Source: Chromera velia
Lineage: Eukaryota > Sar > Chromeraceae
Direction: 5' to 3'
NCBI GenBank assembly: GCA_018398765.1
Contig: JAHBMJ010000886.1
Coordinates: forward strand, 42,074 to 68,315
DNA: 26,242 bases
The first letter of the stretch is position 1; every line of letters starts with the position of its first letter. Made by a program: the position numbers and the translations under genes. The notes beneath the pieces were generated by a model. It was not told the origin of the DNA. It saw only the letters and a list, made by a program, of their open reading frames with translations, and searched no databases. This document shows, piece after piece, positions 1 to 10,140 of this stretch.

Positions 1-295
1 AAAACAAAGGGAAAGGGAAAGACAATGACCGGCAACATGATGTAGGTCGTGGCAGTTTGTCGCTCCATCAAACTTTCTTCTCGCACATCCCAAAGGACCG
101 ATCGACCGGAGACGTGACGAAGCGACGCCCTTTCATACTGATTGTTGCTAGCCACAGGAGAAAGAGGACAGAAAGGGGACGGGAAAAGGGAACGGATGGA
201 GGAACTAAGGACTGCGGAAGAGTGGAGCAACGGCATGTCGTCTTCGCCATTTGTCTTGCAGGTATCTTGCTGCCCTATTCGCCCTCTCCACCTTT

Positions 296-327
<32 letters not shown>

Positions 328-578
328 TGCTTCCTTCCTTCCTTCCTTCCTTCCCTCCTTCCTTCCGAATATCATGGTGTTTTTCTTCACTTCTTCCTTG
401 CTTCCTTCTTACCTCCTTCCCTCTCCCTTCCTCCATTTGTTCTTTCATTCATTCAGTCACCCATTGAACCATCCATAATTCCCAACAACGAGCAGCACAA
501 AAGAGAATGCGAAACCAAACCCAAAAAAGCCCAAATCCATCCACCACCACCCCTACACTTCCCCCCGAGTCTTCCCAC
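1..578 (-). other. Intron of the aldo/keto reductase gene, with purine mirror-repeat tract
   Basis: This stretch follows the donor at 578 and holds no exon that continues the reductase. Positions about 296-366 are tetranucleotide runs, CTTT then CTTC on the plus strand, so the minus-strand transcript carries a long GAAA/GAAG purine tract. Such mirror repeats can form triplex DNA in vitro. Open frames here that read as strings of Phe/Leu/Ser or Lys/Glu/Arg are translations of this tract and are not genes. Confidence 0.6.
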
Positions 579-1375
579 CTGCGATCATGACGTTGTCGAT
601 CAACCCCTGCTCGCAGCTCTCCATCAACCTCCGTGCAAACACAGCGTCCCCCATGCCCAGAGACACCTCACTGCACACCCCCGCACTCTTCAGGCGACCC
701 AACGCCTCCAGACCCCCTCCTTTTCCGACGCACGGAGAGAACGTCTCTTCCTCTTCAGCGTCATGGAGACGGAGAACGTCAAAGGGGGGGCGGCCTCCGG
801 GCAGAGGACGGGAGGAGACGCCCGTCACTGCAGACTGCAGCTGTGCCATGTAGTCTGGGACTGAATCGGGGTGGAGACGGGGAGCAACAAGACGCTCAAC
901 GCTTTGAAGCACATTCTTCACGATTCCCTCCGCTGTGTAGTCAACGACACAAACGTTGGAGTGAAAGTTTTTGGTCACAAATTGATCTTTATACGTGGTG
1001 CCGTTGTATCGCCATTCCGGTTTCATGGTCGTCTTGTCGAATTTGGTTTCCGGAACACAGTAACGTCCCACTTTGGTGGACACCCGCACGACCCCTTTGC
1101 TGCATGATTTCTCCTTTTCTGGCGGTGCCGCGCGGAACGGAGGCAGCGCGCGCCCGAGTCTTTCTTCTGCAAGTCCGTTGCCGTAGTGGGGGGCGGTGTC
1201 GAAGTAGCGAATTCCCTTTGAAAGCGCCTCTTTGACGGTCTCTGTAGGGGAAGGCAACATGTGCATATTAATCAAATAGAACGGAGGCACAAAAAGACGG
1301 AAGGAATAAAGCAGGGAAAAAAAGATTTTAGAAGGAGGGAAAGGCAGGAAAGAGAACGTCCGTCCTGCACACCCC

Positions 1376-1459
<84 letters not shown>

Positions 1460-1865
1460 CAGAGACCGAGGGGGGAGAGAGAGGGGCACACATACACACA
1501 CACACACGCGCGCGCGCGCGCGCGCGCAGAGCTAGAGAGAGAGAGAGAGAGACCACAGAGGAAGAGTCAAATGGTTTCAACGCGAAGACGGAAGGAGCGC
1601 AAAGAGGAGGATGGAAGATGCAGGGTGTGGTCGCGCGAACTACAAGGAGTGTCGTGTGAGGACTCTCGGGGACTTTGGGAGTTGGGTTGGCGCACCGACG
1701 AACAGGTGGGAGACGGAAAGCCGTCAGTCACACTGTCGACTGACCCTGCGCATCTTCTTCTGAGATCTCTCGAAAGAGACAGCCAAGCGACGAACCGCCA
1801 AAGATAATAGTTTCTGCCGATGTCTCTCTCGGTCGCAACCGGAGAAGTGGCGTGGAACTGGACAT
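579..1865 (-). CDS. Aldo/keto reductase (L-galactose/D-threo-aldose dehydrogenase type), 5' part; 3' end off window
   Basis: The predicted product is an NAD(P)H-dependent sugar dehydrogenase of the aldo/keto reductase superfamily. Exon 1 is 1865-1745 and starts at the ATG at 1865-1863. It ends in phase 1 at a GTCAGT donor. Exon 2 is 1241-579, with acceptor CTACAG and donor GTGGGA. The joined frame runs IIFGGSSLGCLF, SEEDAQ, then ETVKEAL. This is the usual beta1/alpha1 start of the family. The tetrad residues are visible: Asp55 and Tyr60 in FDTAPHYG, Lys97 in STKVG, and His199 in RLHD. The sequence VDYTAEGI matches the family's helix before the His strand. The frame reaches IDNVMIA and splices out exactly where relatives continue GRYTLLDQ, so about 70-100 C-terminal residues are missing. 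No convincing next exon lies between 1 and 577. A pyrimidine-rich tract on the minus strand at the left edge suggests it starts just outside. Substrate is not determinable. It diverges from the SPP gene across a 512-bp interval. Confidence 0.88.
1380..1553. repeat. Compound microsatellite in reductase intron 1 (TC, TG, AG, CA, CG, AG)
   Basis: Six dinucleotide blocks follow each other on the plus strand: TC (about 1380-1417), TG (1418-1440), AG (1441-1459), CA (1490-1507), CG (1507-1527) and AG (1533-1551). All lie inside the 503-bp intron at 1242-1744. The CA-then-CG block of about 40 bp is an alternating purine-pyrimidine run of the kind that favours Z-DNA. The apparent long reading frames over this stretch, on both strands, are repeat translations. 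Confidence 0.9.
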
Positions 1866-2377
1866 ATTAATATATTTTTTCGATCCCGTCTCCGACAAGC
1901 AACGAGACGCTGTAGAATATTCCTCCGGTACGAAGAAAAAAACAGAAGACCCCGCACCAAGAATCTGATTTCGAAGTCACGCGCACTTCTAGGTGATGGG
2001 TACTCCAACACAGACCTTGTCTTCAAGGAGCACTGTACGTCTGCGAACTACATAACTGAGCGTCGGTCTCACAATCGGTCACGTAACCTTTTGTACTTTC
2101 TCAGGCGGGTCGCCCGGCGGCGGCCGCCGGGCCGTGCGGCGGCCGCGGCACCTGCAAGTGTGTGCCCCGCCGCCAAAATATTCACTTGCATGGGCCGGCC
2201 GTTTTTCGTGGCCGGTCGGAAGGTTTCAAGGCTCGGCGACGTCAAGCAGGATTGGATAGCCCCTGCACAGGGTCATGGGTTCATTCCAGAGTGTGTGAGA
2301 GGAAGAGGGAAGTTCTTTGATCGGTTTCCTGTGCACGGGAGCAGGCGAGCGGGGGAGTGAGCAAGTTGGTAAGCAAG
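1866..2377. promoter_or_regulatory. Divergent promoter interval between the reductase and SPP genes
   Basis: The two genes start 512 bp apart and point away from each other, so their promoters and 5' UTRs must fit here. Next to the reductase ATG is an AT stretch, TTAATATATTTTTT, at 1867-1880. The middle, about 2096-2215, is very GC-rich with overlapping inverted GGCGGCGGCC / CGGCCGCCG segments and a second GGCCGGCC element near 2192. No TATA box or transcription start can be assigned from sequence alone. Open frames over the GC block are compositional. Confidence 0.5.
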
Positions 2378-5300
2378 ATGGTTCCGACATGCGTGCTATA
2401 CTACGGCGCGTACGCGTGTCTGTTGGCCCTGATCGTGGTGACCAACTTCATTGTGTTGCCGGTGACGCTACAGATGCTTCTCTTTACGGCAGCGATCATC
2501 TACATTGGATGTCACATCTCTCTCCATCTGCTGGTGGTCAGTCACGGATTCCGTCTCTGTGTTGCTTGAGTTTTTTGTGGTCACGCGGCTTACTCCGTCT
2601 CCTTTTCCGTCTCCCTGTCTCTATGTATGTGTCTGCAGAAAGAAGAGGGAGGGTCGGGGAAGGAAAAGGATATCATCAAAGCAAAGGATGCCATGCTCTT
2701 CCCCGTCATCGGCTCCATCGCGCTCTTCACTCTGTCAGTCAGTCAGTCATCCAGCAAGCCAGCCAGCCCAACAACCTGAATGGCCAGGGGGTCCGTGTCT
2801 GCTTTGCACCCTTCCTCCATGTGGACGGGGCCGCCCTTTAGAGCTCTTGATGTGCTATAGCCGCGAGTGTGCAAGGGCCCACCGGTTTTCGGGTCTGTCA
2901 GTCTGCTTCTGGGACCAACTGAGTCCTGCCTGTCAGTCTGCCCCCCCACCATTGCTGCCTGCCTGCCCCCACTTTTTTTTTTCGACGTGCCTGTGCAGTT
3001 ACGTGTGCTACAAGTTCCTTCCAAAGGAGTACGTGAACATGCTGCTGACGACTTACCTGATGGCTCTGGGAAGTGCTGCGGTGTCCGAAACTCTGTACCC
3101 AATGGTGTACCCCCTCATGCCGAAGTCCATGGTCGAAAAGTCGTATCACATCAAGTCGGAAAATAAGTCAGTCAGCCTGGGGTCCTCTCAGGTCGGGGTA
3201 AATCATGGCGCAGGAATCTGTTGTTGAATACACGCAGGCTCTGTATCGCATTCCCTTCGGACTTGACTGACGCAGCATGACTTCCTTCTTGTCGATGCCA
3301 AAGCAGAAGGAGATTTGCCGAGAGGACGCTCGTAGTTGCCAGCCTACTTGTGAGATCCGATTCGGCACTTCCAAGGATCACCAGTCTGTGGTGCAGTTTC
3401 GTGACGATCTCTCTGTTGTGGTTGCAGGTACGCGCCCTTCGACGTGTCGTTCAATCAGGTGAACATCCTCACCTTCCTCGCAGCCGTCGGCATGGCCGGA
3501 CTGTGGTTCTACACAAAGAGCTTCGCACTTCATAACGTCTTCGCAATCGCGTTCTCTATGCAAGTGGGTAGACTGGCTTCTTGATCAGCCGATTGCTTCA
3601 AAAGCTTTTTTAGAAGGGCAGGGTAGGAGGAGGCTGAGAGAGCCAGTACAAAGTTCGACGAAAAAGAATTGACGCTTCGTGACAGTCTGTCCAGATACTT
3701 GAAGTGAGGGGCGGAGCATGTGAGCGTCTTTCCATGCATTTCTTCCCATATTTGTGAGACTGCTTTGCCTTACATGCGAGTCTGCCCAGTTTCTCGCTGC
3801 ACACATCTCTTTGTGTTTTTTTGCCCTCGTCCTGCGAGATGTTTGCCCGTCGGATCGTTCTTCTCTTGGGCTTTCTTTTTCCCGCACCTTTCCATACCCG
3901 CTTCCTCTGCTTTCAGTCCTTGTGCCTTGTTTGAAAATCTGCAGGCAATCGGCTTGATTTCTGTCAACTCGTTTAAAATCGCAACAATCCTTTTGGTCGG
4001 TCTGTCTGTCAGTGAGTCAGGGTTGCTGTTGGTGAAATTGTAAATCCCTGTGCAAGGCAAGCACTTAGGAAGGTGATTGGCGCCGTTTCGACTCTCCTCT
4101 TTTTTTCTTCATGTCTATTTTCCTCCGTCTACGATGATGCAACTCGGCCTCTGCCTCTGTGTGTGTGTGGGAGAGAGAGAGCGTCTGTCTTGCTTCTCTT
4201 GCCGTTGATCTATTTGGTGGTCGCAGATTGCATCTCCTCACTCACTTTCTGTTCTGCTCTCTCTGCATGCAGTGTGGGCTCTTCTTGTATGACATTTTCT
4301 GGGTGTTTGGGACGGAGGTTATGGTCACAGTCGCGAAGGTCGGTCCTAGCAGGTGAAAGACACAAATCAAATTCCACGCATGCGTATCTGTCAGTCTTGT
4401 CTGTTCTTGATTTTTTTAAGGCTTTTTGTCCAGTTGACGCAGATTTCCCTCACACTGTGTCATTTCCCGGTCATTCTCATCTCTCTTCCTCTCTGGTCGC
4501 TTTGCACGTCTTTCTTTCTGACCCTGTCCAGTTCCCTCTTCTCAGCTCTCTCTGTCAGTTCGCTTCAGATACGTCATCTCTTTCTATCTGTCTGCTTAAT
4601 TGCCTCCTTGTTTGACTGCCTTCATGCAGGCCTTCGAGGGCCCCGCCAAGCTGATTTTCCCTGCTTCCCTGGATCCATGGAAGCAATCAATTCTGGGGTT
4701 GGGGGACATCGTGATTCCAGGCATCTTCATCTCTATGTGTCTGCGGTTGGTTGACTCTGCGCCCTTCTCTAGTCTTCTTTCTCTATCATGCTCCCAGACT
4801 TTGAATTTCTCTTTTTCTCTCGTTTTCCCTTTTCGGGACCTTCTCTGACCTGTGACTCGGGGGGCGCTTGCTGCCTCCCTCCTCTCCTCGGTCTTTTCTT
4901 TTTCTTACCATTGAGGTATCTCTTTTCGTTTGCTTTCTGAGTTTCCTGTCATCTCTCATGGATTCTTTTTGTCCTCCCAAGCCTCGTCCTTTCTCATTTT
5001 TTCATTTCCCGTGCGGCCCCCTTTTGAAGACTCGCACTTACCTCACGACCTTCCTCTCTTGTCTTCTTTGTGTCCTTCCTTCTTCACACAGTCTCCTCTT
5101 GCTCTGCTCTCTGTCTCACTCATGCAGGTATGATGCAGTGAGAGCCGGCAAGAACTTCCGGAAAGACAGCGTCGAGGACACTCTTCAGGTGGGAAGGGAA
5201 GGGGGTCGGAATGGAATGGAAAGGAGGGGGGGGACAAGGAAGAGAACGGAAGCTTGCCTTATTCGTGAATCAACGATCGAACACATCCGCAAGCAGAGCT

Positions 5301-5969
5301 TGTCGAGACTGAGAAACAATTGAATTGACTACTCGATCGGTTGAGGGACAACGATTTTTCCTCTTTCCTTTGCCCAGAATCTTCTCCTGTCTGTTTACCT
5401 GCCTGCCTGGTGTGCTGGCTGCAGTCATTCCCAAAGCCCTACTTCACTGCCGCCATGGTTATGTACAGCCTGGGGCTGGCCACCACGGCAGCAGTGATGT
5501 TCGTATTCGATCATCCACAGCCGGCACTGCTCTACCTGGTGCCCTTCTGCTTGGCCTCTCTTTACGGCACGGCACTCGTGAAGGGGGACTTTGCTGAAAT
5601 GTCAGTATGCTCAGTTCTGTTTCTTCTTCCAGACTTTTGCTTTGTCTTCTGTTTGGACTTTGCGTTCTGTTCTCTTTTTCCCGTCGCCTGTCTGAAGCTG
5701 CGTTGGTTTTGGTCTGTCCCTCCCTGTCTATTTCCCTTCCCTCTAGTAACCTCTCTCCTTCTCCCTCCCGCTCCTGACTCCCCCCCTCTCTGTGTACGGC
5801 TGCGTGCATATGTCTATGTACAGGTGTGTGGAAGTGACTGTCTTTGCGTATGCTTTGACTGCATGTGTGCAGGTGGAAGTACACGGAAGAGCCTCCTGAG
5901 GAGGAGGGGAAGGGGGAGGAGGACAAGGGAAAGGGGGGCAAGGGGGCAGAAGAGAAAAAGTCAAGCTGA
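2378..5969 (+). CDS. SPP: Signal peptide peptidase (ER intramembrane aspartyl protease), complete, ten exons
   Basis: This presenilin-family (A22B) protease cleaves leftover signal peptides and other type II membrane helices within the ER membrane. Exons are 2378-2536, 2639-2733, 2999-3166, 3428-3563, 3945-3995, 4273-4338, 4630-4745, 5128-5188, 5425-5600 and 5873-5969. All phases close, giving 374 residues, close to the human protein's length. The first catalytic Asp is D210 in LYDIFWVFG (exon 6). The second is D251 in LGLGDIVIPG (exon 7). The PAL motif is QPALLYLVP, residues 316-324 (exon 9). Nine or so hydrophobic segments are spread over exons 1-9. Exon 10 encodes a charged Glu/Lys/Gly tail ending KKSS, which fits the KKxx ER-retrieval signal. 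The start is the first Met of the open frame, directly before the first hydrophobic segment. Every acceptor is TGCAG, and four donors are GTCAGT. An alternative exon 1 end three bases earlier would also keep frame. Confidence 0.97.
2734..2749 (+). promoter_or_regulatory. 5' splice site of SPP intron 2 in a fourfold GTCA array
   Basis: The intron begins with four GTCA units. GTCAGT occurs at 2734, 2738 and 2742, but only the first joins exon 3 in frame (phase 2, Leu codon). This decides the exon 2 end. Confidence 0.65.
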
Positions 5970-6716
5970 AATAAACAGATGAATAAGTAAATAAATAAAT
6001 GAATGAATGAGTTGGTTTTATCAATTCGTGGCTGTGACAACATAGATGCGTGGACAAATGAATGAATTCGAGAACTTGAAAAGGTGATTTTTTTTCTTTT
6101 TCCCTTTTTTTGTTTTCAATTTCTGCCCTTGCATGTTGCATGGGGGAGCTTTGATCGTCGCGGTCTGTTGGACCTCTCGACCAACCCAATCGTCTTTGCC
6201 TCTTCCTCCCTTCCTCCTTCTCCTGTTCTCTCTTCTGCTGCCTTCAACCTCTCCTTTCGTCTTCTGCATGAGTGCCTGTGAGAGTGTTTTTTGTGTTTGG
6301 AGGCCCGCCGCATCGCTCGACCTGGAAGTGTGCATCGGATCGGGGTGTGTGTGTCTCCCTCGAAACTTCCGCATGCATGTGCGTCCATTCGGTCGGGCGT
6401 CTGTTCAGTCGGCGGCCGCTTTTTAGCTTACTAATTAATTCGCCAATCGGGATTGCAGCGGGGGGAGAAGGGGATAGGATTCAAGGCTGCATGAAGAAAA
6501 CGCTTGGCAGGTCGGACAGGAAACCTGTACCGCGCATAATTGCAAACTGTACATGTATTCAGATAGAGTTCACTAGAGCTAGAATTAGAAGGCTGGACCA
6601 AAAATGTTTAGTGCGCTGCGCTCAGTGTGCTGTTAATATAAAAGGGTGAAGATAGAAGTCATCTAAAGTAATCTTAAAAATGCCTAAAAATAGTTAATTT
6701 AACTGTGATTAGAACA
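5970..6716 (+). other. SPP 3' flank: polyadenylation-like signals, then non-coding sequence
   Basis: AATAAA begins one base after the SPP stop codon's last T-G pair (5970-5975), and an AATA/GAATGA-rich microsatellite (about 5985-6011) supplies more copies. The rest to about 6420 is pyrimidine-rich and GC-mixed, with open frames on both strands but no splice-consistent or recognisable protein. From about 6420 the composition shifts to AT-rich, leading into the duplicated sequence. I see no gene here. Confidence 0.55.
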
Positions 6717-7964
6717 TTTTATAATTTTATTTTAGAACTTCAAAAGTTTAATTTAGCGATGCGGAACGGGCATGCAAACTGTCCTGTCCCGCCCTGCCCA
6801 CGTTCTCGTCAGGACCCGCCTCCTCAGTTTCTACCAGTTCTCTTTTCTTTTGCTCAATTGTTACAAATTGTTACAGTTTAATCTACTAGATTTATAGATA
6901 GAATTTAAGCCCAATTTTAAGGAATTTTAGCAGATTTTTTCGTGGGATCTACTTGTGTAGATTCCATTAAAGTCCATAACTTTTGAAGGCTTATTTCTCG
7001 CTGGTATATGCTTTATTTTAGATTTGAGAGAATCGGAGGAAAAAGTTGGAGAGGTGGAACGAGTAGCTTGGTTAGTAAAGCTCAGCCCTGGCTCGGTCAA
7101 CTGAAGAAAACGCATGTGTCGTGGAAACGGTCGAGGATTGATCGTGGGCTCTGATCCGGATCTAATCCGGCCAAGAATCCCGAAGTCGCATCAACAGACT
7201 GGCGGTGATTCTGGCGATTTCTGAGGGTGGTACAGATGCGGTAGTCGGTGTCACTATGCAAGTCTGATAGACAGCATCTTACGAATTTCAATCATCATCT
7301 TCGTCTGCACTGAAAGCTCTGACGAAACGGAGAAGATTTTATAATTTTATTCTAGAACTTCAAAAGTTTAATTTAGCGATGAGCGGATAGCGAGATGCGG
7401 AACGGGTATGCAAACTGTCCTGTCCCGCCCTGCCTGGGTTCTCGTCAGGAACCGTCTCCTCAGTTTCTACCAGTTCTCTTTTCATTTGCCCAATTATTAC
7501 AAATTATTACAGTTTAATCCACTAGATTTAAATAGAATTTAAGCCCAATTTTAAGGAATTTTAGTGGATTTTTTCGTGGGATCTACTTGTGTAGATTCCA
7601 TTAAAGTTCATAACTTTTGAAGGCTTATTTCTTGCTGGTATATACTTTGCTTTAGATTTGAGAGAATCGGAGGAAAAAGTCGGAGAGGTGGAACGAGCAG
7701 CTCGGTCAGTAAAGCTCGGCCCTGGCTCGGTCAACTGAAGAAAACGCATGCGTCGTGGAGACGGTCGAGGATTGATCGTGGGCTCTGATCCGGATCTGAT
7801 CCGGCCAAGAATCCCGAAGTCGCATCAACAGACTGGCGGTGATTCTGGCGATTTCTGAGGGTGGTACAGATGCGGTAGTCGGTGTCACTATGCAAGTCTG
7901 ACAGACAGCATCTTGCGAATTTCAATCATCATCTTCGTCTGCACTGAAAGCTCTGACGAAACGG
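6717..7964. repeat. Tandem duplication of a roughly 620-bp unit
   Basis: Copy 1 (6717-7330) and copy 2 (7337-7964) align over their whole length, from TTTTATAATTTTATT to CTCTGACGAAACGG, separated by six bases. Copy 2 has an extra segment of about 16 bp after TTTAGCGAT. The units are highly similar (my estimate is about 95%). In the last 310 bp (7021-7330 against 7655-7964) I count ten differences. All are transitions, and copy 1 carries A or T in every one. No terminal inverted repeats or target-site duplications were recognised. Each copy contains short minus-strand frames of 62-64 codons that are the same in both copies, which follows from nucleotide identity. It could be an old segmental duplication or two copies of a dispersed repeat. 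Confidence 0.93.
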
Positions 7965-8188
7965 CTGCCACAGGAAAAATTGGCCAGAGTAGACGGACGC
8001 GAAATTAAGGTTAATTTCTGAGACTATCCTTCGAGGATCTGTCGCCTTTGTGTCGTCTCTTTCGGCATCCGTGGGTATCTGCGTGTATTCCCACAAGTCC
8101 TTTCGGCAGACACGCAGCGAGAGGACCCAGGAGGAGAGAGAAGTAGAAAGAGAAGGATATTGATTCTTCGCAGACGGAGACGAGGAAA

Positions 8189-8976
8189 ATGGAGTTCGAA
8201 ATTTACCTCGCTTGCAATATCGTCGGTCAGTGGCAACTTGAGGTGCTTGTCTACAAGATCTTTGCACGTAGGCTGGTCTTTCTTTGGTGCCTGATTGCTG
8301 TCATTCTCCTCATCTCTGCGCAGGAAAAAAAAACGGAGCAATCCTTTTCGACTTCGTTCGTTCTTCAAATTTGCCGCTTAGATTCGAAGTCTCGCTGTTC
8401 TTTCTTTTCCACTCGTCGCTCTTCGTGACTCTCTACGCGGCTTTCTGACGTTCATGTGTCCTCTGTCACTGTTCTGAGGGAATGAAATCATTTCAGCTGC
8501 ACCGCAGCAGCGTCAGTGAATTCTGCTCTCGTCTTGTTCAGACCTCCGTCTCACCGCAGATCCTTGCCCCCCCCTGCTTTTGCATTCTCCCGTCCTGCCC
8601 ATTCTGTCTCTGCAACCCATGGTCTATCTACTGCTCTTGATGTCACTGGATGCCGAAGCGCACCGCATCCTCCAGTCTCTCTCAGCAGACTGTCCCTTCT
8701 TTGCCCACTTCTTTCCCCTCATTTTCGGGTCGGGTGAAGCTGCGAGTGCAGAGAGAGTTTCTTTTGTCCTAGATTTTGGTTACTGTTTCCTGCCAACGTG
8801 TTTGTCTGCTTGTTCACATCTGATGGCCGTCCGTAATTTGATGGTTCTCGTGTACTTCTCGTCTTTGCATTTTTGCAGGTAGCGTAATCATGTTGCTGAT
8901 TTTTGCCTACCACTACTCGGCAGGTGAGAATGCCTTCTTCTTCAAGAGAAACGCGCTGAAGCCGAGATCAGGGTGA
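8189..8976 (+). CDS. OST4: Oligosaccharyltransferase subunit OST4 (44 residues, two exons)
   Basis: OST4 is the tiny single-span subunit that holds the catalytic STT3 subunit in the ER oligosaccharyltransferase complex, which N-glycosylates nascent proteins. Exon 1 is 8189-8225 and exon 2 is 8879-8976. The 653-bp intron has a GTCAGT donor and a TTTTTGCAG acceptor, and the split Gly codon (phase 1) closes exactly. The 44-residue product starts MEFEIYLACNIVG and continues SVIMLLIFAYHYSAGEN. This matches the OST4 layout: a short acidic N-terminus, an (A/C)N..G motif at the start of the helix, a single membrane helix, then YHY-x-A-x-x-N and a short basic tail. Human OST4 has 37 residues. A TTCTTCGCAG acceptor at 8164-8173 suggests a 5' UTR intron. 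An antisense exon with good splice signals overlaps exon 1 but gives no recognised protein. Confidence 0.85.
8226..8878 (+). other. OST4 intron
   Basis: This 653-bp intron is almost five times longer than the coding sequence it splits. It contains hydrophobic open frames (for example 8580-8882) and several CAG acceptor-like sites, but none is needed to give a complete OST4 protein. No snoRNA box pair was convincing. Confidence 0.7.
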
Positions 8977-9022
8977 GGGGGGCATTCATGCAAACGAGGG
9001 GAGCCTGGTGCCGGGTAGACTC

Positions 9023-9050
9023 GTTCAGTGGCGTCTTCTGTCCACTGAAC
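9023..9050 (+). terminator. Perfect 9-bp hairpin in the OST4 3' flank
   Basis: GTTCAGTGG (9023-9031) and CCACTGAAC (9042-9050) are perfect inverted repeats around a 10-base loop, 47 bases after the OST4 stop codon. It may shape the 3' UTR or mark the transcript end. Eukaryotic polymerase II does not need such a hairpin, so function is open. Confidence 0.3.
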
Positions 9051-10140
9051 AAAGGGACTACCATGCAAGATGATGCTTGAAGGAGTGTCGGAGGGAGGGA
9101 AGTGCCGGGATGAGCCCCTGGCTCACGCTTATGAATTCAGGACCTCTCAATGCGATTCTTTTCGGAATCGGGCACATCCAGATGCGCATACGATCTCGAG
9201 CACGCTCATTTCGTCGCAAGAGAAGCACGACAATGTATTGTGCACAGGGTTGTCAATAGCCTAGTCAATAGCACAGTGTCAGCACTCTATATCCAAAGTG
9301 GACAAATGGGGAGAAGAATCCGCTCTTTGCCTAGCTCTTTGAATCACAGTTTCAATCACTTTTTAGCTAGCAATGCCAGTGTGTGAGATAACTGCATGTG
9401 TTCCACTTCTAAGTTCATTCGATCACACAGTTTGATCTGTAGTTCAATTGAATCAATTCGTAGTTTGATACATATCAACTTTAAAGAAAATTAATTCCTG
9501 TTTAAATTTAAATTATGATACATATCTTTTCGTATCAAACATCTGCAATAGTATTCTTTTTTAATTCTTTTGAAATGAGTGATTTTATATTTAATTAATA
9601 ATTTTAATTTACGTAATAATTTAAGTTGTTAAAGCTTGTAAAAACTAGCGCTAACATCGTACATTATAAATCCATTCTAGTTTCTAGTTTTGAATTTTTA
9701 AATTAAGTCTAAAAACTTTGGAGAATGAAAGACAATTTTGCTAGCTATATAGCTGTTTTGCTCTAGGTTTTGCTTCACATGAATGATCAACTAATTAACC
9801 TAACTGAAGCCGACTTAGCTATACAGCCACGCTCCTTTGCAAGCTTCTGGCAGTCAATCTAGCATCATACTAGCTAGCATACAGTCAATGTTTATGTATA
9901 GATATGTATAGAACAAGACTTCGGTTTTGCATAATTTGATTTCAGGAGGTCGAACAGCCCGCACTCGGTTCCTCTCCAAGGTTTTAAGCAATCTGCAGCA
10001 GCAGACAAACGCACAAGGGGAGACAGAGGGTCACAATCAGAATGTTGCAAATCGATGCATGTATGTACCGGCGTGTGTGCTTGTCGATATAAAAGCCTGG
10101 CAAGATGCAGAGGAGCCTCTCGCAACAGACGTGTGACAAA
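9051..10140. other. Intergenic region with AT-rich island (about 9400-9900)
   Basis: Between the converging OST4 and membrane/coiled-coil genes there is no supportable gene. From about 9400 to 9900 the sequence is strongly AT-rich, with repeated AGCTAGC, TTAATT and AATTGAATC words. Flanks return to mixed composition. Short open frames at 9070-9390 lack start context, splice support or any recognisable motif. Confidence 0.55.

Noticed and set aside
205-290. Minus-strand segment AARYLQDKW that would place Arg-Tyr right after the reductase splice, as in relatives
   Set aside because: Its acceptor has a purine-rich rather than pyrimidine-rich tract, and the sequence diverges at once and hits a stop. 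The RY match is probably chance.
553-1503. Single 316-codon frame for the whole reductase
   Set aside because: Its N-terminal part is CT/GT microsatellite intron and its C-terminus runs through a donor. The two-exon model restores the family's N-terminus.
2743-3102. Long overlapping frames on both strands across SPP introns
   Set aside because: They are shadows of introns and exons of the SPP gene and show no independent motif.
6717-7964. Duplicated unit as a pair of LTRs or as duplicated small genes
   Set aside because: Only six bases separate the copies, no primer-binding site or target duplication was seen, and the shared 62-64 codon frames simply mirror nucleotide identity.
8206-8323. 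Minus-strand exon with a strong acceptor (T-run then CCTGCGCAG) and GTAAAT donor, encoding KDLVDKHLKLPLTDDIASE
   Set aside because: It lies antisense to OST4 exon 1, matches no family I know, and its continuation would have to end inside the duplicated repeat. The OST4 reading explains the locus better.
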